A stretch of DNA of 64,000 nt from Natronolimnohabitans innermongolicus JCM 12255 (GTDB taxonomy: Archaea; Halobacteriota; Halobacteria; Halobacteriales; Natrialbaceae), in NCBI RefSeq assembly GCF_000337215.1, contig NZ_AOHZ01000031.1, forward strand, positions 37,115-101,114, in the 5' to 3' direction. The notes beneath the pieces were generated by a model, which ran no database searches, was not told the DNA's origin, and saw nothing but the letters and a program-made list of their open reading frames with translations. Position 1 is the first letter of the stretch. Every line of letters begins with the position of its first letter. The position numbers were made by a program, and so were the translations under genes. Shown piece after piece: positions 57,642-64,000 of the stretch.

Positions 57642-58901
57642 ATGGCTGCCGAAGGTCCACGAGAGAGTCGACACGAGGAGATCGAGGCGATCGTCGAGGA
57701 AAAAGACGGTGGGGTGGCGCCGGTCCGCGACGAGGCGGACAAGTACACCGTCGTCGGCGCCGCCGAGCGTGCCACGTTCTCGAGTTGGCTGACGCCGGTC
57801 GAGGAGCACTTCGTCTGCCACCGAAACGACATTCCGGAGATCGAGGCCGACGACTGGACCGTCGCCCTCGGCGGCGAACTCGAGGGCGCCGTTTCGATGA
57901 CCGACCTCGAGACGGAGTATCCAACGGTGGCGGTCGCCCACACGATGGAGTGTGCCGGCAACGGCCGCGGCCAGCACGATCCCGAGACGGGCAGCGTCCA
58001 GTGGGGCTTCGACGCCGCTGCGACCGCCGTCTGGTCCGGCACGCCGGTGAGTTCGATCCTCCGCGACCACGGTCTGGACGCCGACCGCGTCGAGGACCGC
58101 TGGCTGACCGCCGTCGGCGGCGATCGGTCGGACGGCGAGGACGTCTTCGCGCGGTCGATCCCCCTCGAGAAAGCCCTCGAGGACTGCATCCTCGCCTACG
58201 GCATGAACGGCGAGCCGTTGCCCCCGGCCCACGGCTACCCCGTTCGCCTGCTCGTTCCCGGCTGGTACGGCGTCAACAACGTGAAGTGGCTCGAGGAGCT
58301 CCGCGTCACGGACTCGATGGTGACCGACGGCGCGCTGGACCGACCGGGCGAGCACGCCTACTGGCAACAGGAGGCCTACCGCATCCGCCCCGAGGGCGTC
58401 GAACCGGAGCCGAGCGAGACGGTCGAGGCCGTCGACACGTGGGACCAACTCGAGGGCGCGGTCGACCACCCCTACACGTTCGACGCGACGGTGATGTCGG
58501 TGATCGGCGAACCCGATGGTGAGTCACCCGTGACGCCGGCCGAGGACGGAACGGTCACGATTCGCGGCGTCGCCTGGGCGGGCGACGACGCGGTCGAACG
58601 GATCGAGGTGTCGACCGACGGCGGCGAGACGTGGGCCGACGCCGAACTGTTCGGTCCCGAGTACGACGGCGCGTGGCGGCTGTTCCGCTACGAGTGGGAT
58701 CCAGTCCCCGGCGAGTACGCGCTGTACTCGCGGGCGACCGACGAGTACGGCCGTCGCCAGCCGGCGCGAATTTCCGATCCCGAGGCCTGGCGCGACGCCC
58801 TCGAGGACGACCGGTTCCCGTGGAACGAGGGCGGCTACGCGGCCAACGCCTACGAGCCGAACGGACTCGAGGTGACGGTCGAGTCCGACGCGGACGACTG
58901 A
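57642..58901 (+). CDS. sulfite oxidase-family molybdopterin-dependent oxidoreductase
   Basis: This 419-residue enzyme matches the sulfite oxidase-like molybdopterin domain: HFVCHRNDIPEIEADDWTVALGG, then VAHTMECAGNGRGQH with the molybdenum-ligand Cys104, and GYPVRLLVPGWYGVNNVKWL. The C-terminal half is the dimerisation/Ig-like domain (VTIRGVAWAGDDAVERIEVSTDGGETWADAEL). It is cytoplasmic in appearance (no signal peptide). The natural substrate may be sulfite or another oxidisable anion. A MoaD/SAMP-like gene lies tail to tail downstream. Confidence 0.88.
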   Translation: MAAEGPRESRHEEIEAIVEEKDGGVAPVRDEADKYTVVGAAERATFSSWLTPVEEHFVCHRNDIPEIEADDWTVALGGELEGAVSMTDLETEYPTVAVAHTMECAGNGRGQHDPETGSVQWGFDAAATAVWSGTPVSSILRDHGLDADRVEDRWLTAVGGDRSDGEDVFARSIPLEKALEDCILAYGMNGEPLPPAHGYPVRLLVPGWYGVNNVKWLEELRVTDSMVTDGALDRPGEHAYWQQEAYRIRPEGVEPEPSETVEAVDTWDQLEGAVDHPYTFDATVMSVIGEPDGESPVTPAEDGTVTIRGVAWAGDDAVERIEVSTDGGETWADAELFGPEYDGAWRLFRYEWDPVPGEYALYSRATDEYGRRQPARISDPEAWRDALEDDRFPWNEGGYAANAYEPNGLEVTVESDADD

Positions 58902-59033
58902 CCGCCTCGGACGGTTCGAACCGCTCGAGCGACTCGAGCCGAGACAGCCGGCCAGCGGCGCGGTTCCGAGGACGGCGAGCAGCGGCCGCAAGTGTACGTC
59001 GTCTTCCGAGTCAGCCCCGATACGTGTTCGTCG

Positions 59034-59318
59034 TTAGCCGCCGCTGACCGGCGGGAACAGCGCCAGTTCGTCGCCCTCTTCGAGTTCGGTTTCGAGCCCC
59101 TCCTCCTCGACCAAGACGTTCGTTCCGTTTCGAAGCACGTTGATCTGGGAGCGCAACTCGCCGTCGTCGGTGAGGACGCGTCCCTCGAGGTCGGGGCGGT
59201 CGTCGACGAGTTCGGTCAGGGCCGCTCCGACGGTGTCGCCCGCGCCGGCGTCGACGGTGACGTGCTTGTCGCCCGCGCGTTCGGCAAGGTCGGCGAACAG
59301 CTTCCACTCCGTAGGCAT
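59034..59318 (-). CDS. MoaD/ThiS-family ubiquitin-like small archaeal modifier protein (SAMP)
   Basis: This 94-residue beta-grasp protein has the SAMP pattern WKLFADLAERAG at the start, SQINVLRNGTNV in the middle and ELALFPPVSGG at the C-terminus. The terminal Gly-Gly is the site for adenylation and thiocarboxylate or isopeptide formation. It is probably the functional counterpart of the longer SAMP-like protein at 2138-2443, and would serve molybdopterin synthesis or protein sampylation. Start ATG at 59318. Confidence 0.88.
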   Translation of the reverse strand: MPTEWKLFADLAERAGDKHVTVDAGAGDTVGAALTELVDDRPDLEGRVLTDDGELRSQINVLRNGTNVLVEEEGLETELEEGDELALFPPVSGG

Positions 59319-59511
59319 ACGTGGCGGTATCGGTGCCGGCGGCAAGTAGCTACCGCTCCGGGCCACCGTTCGGCCCGACTCGAGCGGCGGGTCATCATCG
59401 CGAGCGACGACTTCGAGGTGGAGGCCGCAACCGCACACGTCGAACCGGCGTTCGGGCCGAACCCGGCTGCAGGCCGAACGAACTTCGTCTCGACCGTGGT
59501 ACGGGCGCGAC

Positions 59512-60483
59512 GTGAGTTCCGATTCCGACGCGCGACGGGTCGCCATCGCCTGCCAGGGCGGGGGCAGCCACACGGCCTTCACCGCCGGCGTCCTCGGCCG
59601 ACTGCTCGGCGACGCCGCCCTCGAGCGCGAGGTCGACATCGTCGGCTTCAGCGGCACCTCCGGCGGCGCCGTCTGTGCGCTGCTGGCGTGGTACGGCCGC
59701 GAACACCCGGACGAATCGCCCGACGAACTGCTCGCGGACTACTGGAGTGATCTGGCGGCCGAAGGGCCGCTCGACCGCGCGGCCAACGGCGCGATTCGCT
59801 GGGCCAGCCGACTCGAGCGCGCGGGCGTGCCCCTGCCCGACGTCAGCCCCTACCAGTCGCCGGCCGCGAGCTGGGGTCGTCGGGAGTTTCTGACCCTGCT
59901 CGAGCGCCACGTCGATTTCGCGGCGATTCCCGAGTTACTCGACGGCAACGAGCCGGCGCTGTTGATCAGCGCGATCGACGTACTGTCCGGCGAGTTCGAG
60001 ATCTTCCGTGAAGACGACCTCTCCCCCGAAGCGATCCTCGCGTCGGCGGCGATTCCGTTCGCCTTCCGTGCGGTCGAAGTGAACGGGAGCTACTACTGGG
60101 ACGGGCTGTTCTCGAAGAATCCGCCGGTGAAGGATTTCGTCACGAACCGCGAGACGCCGGATCCCGACGAAATCTGGGTGATCAAGATCAACCCCGAACG
60201 GCGGGATCGCGTGCCGAAGTCGGCCGACGGCATCGCCGACCGGCGCAACGAGCTCTCGGGTAACAAGTCGCTCAGCGCCGAAATTTCGTTCGTCGAGCAC
60301 GTCAACGAGTGGATCGAGGCGGGCTACCTTCCCGAGAAGTTCACCCACACCGAGATCGAACGCATTCGGTTCGGTCGCCCCGACCTCCACTGGCGAACGA
60401 AACTCGAGCGCGAACCCGAGTTCATCGAGTCGCTGTACGCCGACGGCGAGGCGGCGGCCGAGGCGTTTCTGGCGGAGCGGTAA
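59512..60483 (+). CDS. patatin-like phospholipase
   Basis: This 323-residue protein has a patatin fold: GGGSHTAFTAGVLGRLLG (oxyanion-type Gly-rich loop at residues about 16-33), the nucleophile S50 in GFSGTSGGAVC and the catalytic Asp in YYWDGLFSKNPPV near residue 198. The protein would hydrolyse acyl ester bonds of lipids. Start is GTG at 59512. It has no signal peptide, so it acts in the cytoplasm or at the membrane. Substrate in an ether-lipid organism is unclear. Confidence 0.87.
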   Translation: MSSDSDARRVAIACQGGGSHTAFTAGVLGRLLGDAALEREVDIVGFSGTSGGAVCALLAWYGREHPDESPDELLADYWSDLAAEGPLDRAANGAIRWASRLERAGVPLPDVSPYQSPAASWGRREFLTLLERHVDFAAIPELLDGNEPALLISAIDVLSGEFEIFREDDLSPEAILASAAIPFAFRAVEVNGSYYWDGLFSKNPPVKDFVTNRETPDPDEIWVIKINPERRDRVPKSADGIADRRNELSGNKSLSAEISFVEHVNEWIEAGYLPEKFTHTEIERIRFGRPDLHWRTKLEREPEFIESLYADGEAAAEAFLAER

Positions 60484-60556
60484 CAGACGGTCCTCTCAGA
60501 GCGCTGAAATCGGCCAAAGACGGTGCCGTTAACTGCCGCCGTAGCGGACCGGGCGT

Positions 60557-61738
60557 ATGGTCGGCGAGGCGCTGTTCGAGCGGTTACCGGACAACTGGAA
60601 GCGACTGGTAACCGTTCGCGCCGCTATCGTCCTCGCGCTCGTCGTCGCGCTGCTCTCGGTGGTTACGGGCGTCATCCACATCAGTCAGGACACCGTCGCC
60701 GAGGGACCGCTCGTGGGCCAGGTGCCTCCGGTCGTTCAGGAGGCCGTCGGCTTTACCGGCGCGCTGACCGGGTTTCTGATGGTCGGCAGCGCACTCGCCC
60801 TCCGGCGAGGCCTGCGTGCCGGCTGGTGGGCGACGTTGATTCTCATGCCCGTGACGGCGATTCAGGGGCTGTTACAGGTGAGTCAGTACTCGCTGCCGCT
60901 GGTCGCCCTCTCGCTGATCTCCGTCCCCGTTCTCCTGTTCACTCGCAAACGGTTCGATCAGCCGCTGGAGTTGACGACGACGCAGCTCGCGGCCGGCGGC
61001 GCGCTCGTCGGCGTGCAGGCCTACGGGACGTTCGGCGCCTACGCCCTGCGCGAGGACTTCGACGGCGTCGAGAACGTCCTCGACGCGTTCTACTTCACGC
61101 TGATCACCTCGAGTACGGTCGGCTACGGCGACATCGGGCCGGAGAGTCCGGAAGCGATCCTGTTTACCATGTCCGTAGTCGTCCTCGGGGTGGCCAGTTT
61201 CGGTATCGCCATCGGGGCGCTCGTCGGCCCGGCGATCCAGTCTCGCATCTCGAAGACGCTCGGCAAGATGACCGACTCCGAACTCGAGTTGCTCGAGGAT
61301 CACGTCGTCGTCCTCGGCTACGGCGAACTGACGGAGCCGATCGTCGACGAACTCGCGGCCACCGATCGTCCGTTCGTCGTCGTGACGAAAAACCGCGACG
61401 CGGCGACGGAGCTCAACGAGCGCAACGTCTCGGTGATCACCGCCGATCCGAGCGACGAGGAACCGCTTCAGCGGGCGAAAATCGACCGCGCCGCCGCGAT
61501 CCTCGTCGCGACGAACCACGACGCCGAAGACGCGCTCGCGATCCTCACGGCCAATCAGCTCGTTCCGGAGACGCGCATCGTCGCCGCCGCGACGGACCGC
61601 GAGAACACGGCGAAACTCGAGCGGGCCGGCGCCGACGCGGTGATCAGCCCGGCCGTGCTCGGGGGTCACCTGCTCGTGCGCTCGGCGATGGGCAGCGACG
61701 ACAGCGAACTGATCGAGCGGATCGTCGACAGCGACTAA
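60557..61738 (+). CDS. potassium channel with RCK/TrkA-N regulatory domain
   Basis: This 393-residue protein has about six membrane helices, the last pair enclosing the selectivity filter TVGYGD at residues 187-192. After it, residues about 255-393 form a TrkA-N/RCK domain (HVVVLGYGELTEPIVDELAATDRPFVVVTKNRD) with a degenerate dinucleotide-binding motif. The fold resembles MthK-like or Kch channels with extra N-terminal helices. The channel probably conducts K+ across the cytoplasmic membrane and is gated by nucleotide or ion binding. Confidence 0.86.
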   Translation: MVGEALFERLPDNWKRLVTVRAAIVLALVVALLSVVTGVIHISQDTVAEGPLVGQVPPVVQEAVGFTGALTGFLMVGSALALRRGLRAGWWATLILMPVTAIQGLLQVSQYSLPLVALSLISVPVLLFTRKRFDQPLELTTTQLAAGGALVGVQAYGTFGAYALREDFDGVENVLDAFYFTLITSSTVGYGDIGPESPEAILFTMSVVVLGVASFGIAIGALVGPAIQSRISKTLGKMTDSELELLEDHVVVLGYGELTEPIVDELAATDRPFVVVTKNRDAATELNERNVSVITADPSDEEPLQRAKIDRAAAILVATNHDAEDALAILTANQLVPETRIVAAATDRENTAKLERAGADAVISPAVLGGHLLVRSAMGSDDSELIERIVDSD

Positions 61739-61812
61739 TTTCGGGTCGCAGTACGCGCTCGAGACGAACCCGTATCGACACCGGCGTGTACGGCATCGTC
61801 CGACGTCAGCCC

Positions 61813-62451
61813 TTACGGCTCCGGCGCTCCCTCGAGAATCTCGACGCCGCTCGAGGCGCCGATCCGCTCCGCGCCGGCGTCGATCATCGCCATCGCGTCC
61901 TCGTAGCTGCCGATCCCGCCGCTGGCTTTGACCGGGCGGTACTCGCTCATGCGCTCGACGTCCGCGACCGTGGCGCCGCCGTCGGCAAATCCGGTCGACG
62001 TTTTGACCATCGCCGCGTCGGCGGCCGCGGCGGCCTCGCAGGCTCGATCGATCTCGTCGTCGGTCAGCAAGGCGGTCTCGACGATTACCTTCACCGGAAT
62101 CGGTACCGCGGCGACGAGTTCCGCGATTTCGGCCCGGACGACGTCGTCCTCGCCGTCTTGCAGTCGGCCGACGTTGAGCACGACGTCGAGTTCGTCCGCG
62201 CCGGCCTTCCAGGCGAGGACGCCTTCGCGACGTTTCACGTCGTGGTCGTTCTGTCCGTGGGGGAAGCCGATCACCGTCGCGAGCGTCACGTCGGGAGCGT
62301 ACTCGTCGGCTACCTCGAGGGCGTACGGCGGAATACAGGCGTTCATGCCGTACTCGGTCGCCTCGTCGAGGACGGCGCGAACGTCGGCGATCGAGGTTTC
62401 GGGGCCGAGGACGGTGTGATCGATCAGGGGTGCGAGTTCGCTGCGATCCAT
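61813..62451 (-). CDS. deoC: deoxyribose-phosphate aldolase
   Basis: This 212-residue TIM-barrel aldolase has the DeoC signatures: [69 protein letters not shown] and the catalytic Lys in [22 protein letters not shown], with [26 protein letters not shown] at the end. It cleaves 2-deoxyribose-5-phosphate to acetaldehyde and glyceraldehyde-3-phosphate. The start ATG at 62451 follows the family. It is divergent from the ribose-1,5-bisphosphate isomerase gene. Confidence 0.92.
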   Translation of the reverse strand: MDRSELAPLIDHTVLGPETSIADVRAVLDEATEYGMNACIPPYALEVADEYAPDVTLATVIGFPHGQNDHDVKRREGVLAWKAGADELDVVLNVGRLQDGEDDVVRAEIAELVAAVPIPVKVIVETALLTDDEIDRACEAAAAADAAMVKTSTGFADGGATVADVERMSEYRPVKASGGIGSYEDAMAMIDAGAERIGASSGVEILEGAPEP

Positions 62452-62522
62452 AGCGAAGGGACTCGCCCGACGGCCAAAAACCCGCCCGATCACTTTTGCC
62501 GTCTCGTGTGCAACCGTTCCGC

Positions 62523-63602
62523 ATGGCAGATCGAGGGACGGACGTCGATCCGGCCGTCGCGACGACCGCGGACGAGATCGCCGCGATGGAGATCCGCGGC
62601 GCGGCGACGATCGCCGACGCGGCCGCCGAGGCGCTCGCGGCGCAGGCTCGAGCGTCGACGGCCGAGCGACCCGAGGCGTTTCGCCGCGAACTGCGCGACG
62701 CCGCGAAGACGCTCTACGAGACGCGGCCGACCGCGGTGAGCCTCCCCAACGCCCTGCGGTACGTCTTTCGCGGCATGGACGGCGAGACCGTCGCCGATCT
62801 GCGGGCCGCCACGGTCGCCCGCGCCGAGCGCTTCCAGCACGAACTGGCCCACGCCCAGTCGGAACTCGGCGCGGTGGGCGCGAATCGGCTCCGCGACGGC
62901 GACGTCGTCATGACCCACTGTCACTCGACGGACGCGCTGGCCTGTATCGAGGCCGCCCTCGAGGACGGCAAGGAGCTGGAAGCGATCGTTCGAGAGACCA
63001 GGCCGCGAAAGCAGGGCCACATCACGGCCCGACAGTTACGCGAGTGGGACGTGCCGGTGACGCTGGTCGTCGACAACGCGTCGCGTCGGTACCTCAATCG
63101 GGCCGATCACGTCCTGATCGGCGCCGACAGCATCGCCGCCGACGGGAGCGTGATCAACAAGATCGGCACCAGCGGACTCGCGGTGACGGCCCGCGAGCGC
63201 GGCGTCCCCGTGATGGTCGCCGCCCAGACGATCAAGCTGCACCCGGACACGATGACCGGCCACACCGTCGAGATCGAGATGCGCGACGAACGAGAAGTGC
63301 TCTCCGAGGCCGAGCGCCACGAAATCGTCGGCGACGCCGACGACGCTGGAGACGCTAGAGGTACCGATAACGACGGAGACGCTGGAGACGCCGAAGACGG
63401 CGCGGACGCACGAGGCGACGAGAACGAGAACGGACGAGACGACGGACTCACCGTCGAGAACCCCGCGTTCGACGTTACGCCGCCACGATACGTCGACGCC
63501 ATCGTCACCGAACACGGCCAGTTCCCGCCCGAGAGCATCGTGACGCTAATGCGTGAACTGTTCGGCGAGACGACCAGCGAGCCCTGGAATCCCTCGCGTT
63601 GA
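62523..63602 (+). CDS. ribose-1,5-bisphosphate isomerase (eIF2B-like), with acidic insertion
   Basis: This 359-residue protein is of the eIF2B/MtnA-like isomerase family: [53 protein letters not shown] (catalytic Cys), [46 protein letters not shown]. It turns ribose-1,5-bisphosphate into ribulose-1,5-bisphosphate in the AMP/nucleoside pathway feeding RuBisCO. Residues about 280-315 are a low-complexity Asp/Gly/Glu insertion with a repeated GACGCTGGAGACGC sequence, not present in the family. Confidence 0.88.
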   Translation: MADRGTDVDPAVATTADEIAAMEIRGAATIADAAAEALAAQARASTAERPEAFRRELRDAAKTLYETRPTAVSLPNALRYVFRGMDGETVADLRAATVARAERFQHELAHAQSELGAVGANRLRDGDVVMTHCHSTDALACIEAALEDGKELEAIVRETRPRKQGHITARQLREWDVPVTLVVDNASRRYLNRADHVLIGADSIAADGSVINKIGTSGLAVTARERGVPVMVAAQTIKLHPDTMTGHTVEIEMRDEREVLSEAERHEIVGDADDAGDARGTDNDGDAGDAEDGADARGDENENGRDDGLTVENPAFDVTPPRYVDAIVTEHGQFPPESIVTLMRELFGETTSEPWNPSR

Positions 63603-63742
63603 GCGGGATCGCCGTTGGCCGTCCGTCCGGCCAGCCGGCCGGTTTCGATTTCCCGTTCCCTCGGCCCGTCGAGAGAACGTTCACACGGTCGAATCAATTG
63701 CAATCGGAAAGTGTTAGTCGCTGGTGTGAGGGACGTACTGAT

Positions 63743-63975
63743 ATGGTAGTACCCGAGGGGTTCGTCCTTCCACCCTGGTACCTCCTCGTTCCGATCCTCG
63801 TGGTGCTCGCGGGGATCGTCGCACTGCTCTGGGCGCTCGAGCCGCCGGTCACCGACCGGACGGTGCTCGCGTTTACGCCGTGGATGATGCTCGGCTCGGC
63901 GCTGCACGTGCTCCACCGCCTCGAGGTGTATCCGGACTCGATCGAGATCCTGTTTGGCACCCCGAGCGTCTATCT
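63743..63975 (+). CDS. DUF63 family membrane protein, truncated at the window end
   Basis: This partial frame begins MVVPEGFVLPPWYLLVPILVVLAGIVALLWALEPPVTDRTVLAFTPWMMLGSALHVLHRL and shows the DUF63 opening (a hydrophobic helix, ExPVTDRTVLAFTPWMMLGSxLH). DUF63 proteins are archaeal multi-helix membrane proteins of unknown function. The reading frame runs into sequencing-adapter sequence at 63976, so the true C-terminal part is missing from this assembly. Confidence 0.8.
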
Positions 63976-64000
63976 CTGTCTCTTATACACATCTCTGAGC
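63976..64000 (+). other. Nextera-type transposon mosaic-end/adapter sequence (assembly artefact)
   Basis: CTGTCTCTTATACACATCT (63976-63994) is the 19-base Tn5 mosaic end used in Nextera libraries, followed by CTGAGC, which continues the older Epicentre adapter. It does not belong to the genome. The contig therefore probably ends within or before this point. Confidence 0.92.

Noticed and set aside
60523..62739. A 738-codon open frame over the K+ channel and deoC
   Set aside because: Arg-rich shadow translation; the other frames carry recognised families.
1..64000. CRISPR arrays, tRNA and rRNA genes
   Set aside because: No regularly spaced direct repeats of 24-37 bases and no cloverleaf or rRNA-like stretch was seen.
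1..64000. Very frequent CTCGAG and GTCGAC-type hexamers
   Set aside because: They follow from Leu-Glu and Val-Asp codon choice in acidic GC-rich proteins.

Overview
The window comes from a high-GC haloarchaeon. The proteins are strongly acidic, start sites tend to sit about 25-60 bases behind TATA-like boxes with few Shine-Dalgarno sites, and many families are essentially haloarchaeal (Bat-type HTH regulators, HalOD1 domains, small zinc-ribbon proteins, SAMP ubiquitin-like proteins, class I HMG-CoA reductase, GatD, archaeosine radical SAM enzyme). A Natrialba/Natrinema-like member of Halobacteria is my best guess; that is inference from style, not a computed placement. No rRNA, tRNA or CRISPR array is visible.

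Layout. 0-9 kb: a GNAT enzyme, small conserved haloarchaeal proteins, a SAMP-like protein, an AzlC/AzlD exporter, a PPOX-fold protein, a Bat-type regulator divergent from a winged-helix regulator, and a divergent pair of membrane genes. 9-16 kb: a tungsten aldehyde:ferredoxin oxidoreductase, a LOV-PAS/GAF/Bat regulator, a Bat-HTH/HalOD1 pair and RaSEA. 16-31 kb: nadA-nadB, a Gfo/Idh oxidoreductase, an ATP-grasp ligase, an F420-type flavin-independent LLM oxidoreductase, a second Bat-HTH/HalOD1 pair, an amidohydrolase and HMG-CoA reductase. 31-36 kb: a tandem DoxX-like membrane protein, a divergent Nramp homologue, a P-loop kinase and a Tat-exported His/Asp-rich protein. About 36-39.6 kb: a lower-GC accessory patch rich in regulators, with the third Bat-HTH/HalOD1 pair. 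39.6-46 kb: a MEDS/GAF histidine kinase, a DgcN-DgcA pair for D-glutamate use and a Vms1/Ankzf1-like release factor. 46-54 kb: a secreted coiled-coil protein, an ArsR-like regulator, small membrane proteins, GatD, an AI-2E-type permease and a second copy of the divergent membrane pair. 54-56.4 kb: a DedA-family gene split by a tnpB-only IS200/IS605 element. 56.5-64 kb: GNAT, sulfite-oxidase-like enzyme, a second SAMP, patatin, K+ channel, DeoC, ribose-1,5-bisphosphate isomerase and the start of a DUF63 gene that runs into sequencing-adapter sequence.

The most notable patterns are: three same-strand Bat-HTH then HalOD1 modules, each with a separate TATA box about 60 bases before the HalOD1 start; a tnpB element whose precise removal (target TTGAT) restores a DedA reading frame; an approximately 82-base palindromic intergenic repeat in three copies; tandem hairpins, one set of which lies in frame inside hmgA; a duplicated divergent membrane-gene pair 45 kb apart; and Nextera-type adapter sequence in the last 25 bases. 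DeoC and ribose-1,5-bisphosphate isomerase fit archaeal nucleoside/pentose salvage, and AOR, the sulfite-oxidase-like enzyme and the MoaD/SAMP proteins all connect to Mo/W-cofactor biology.
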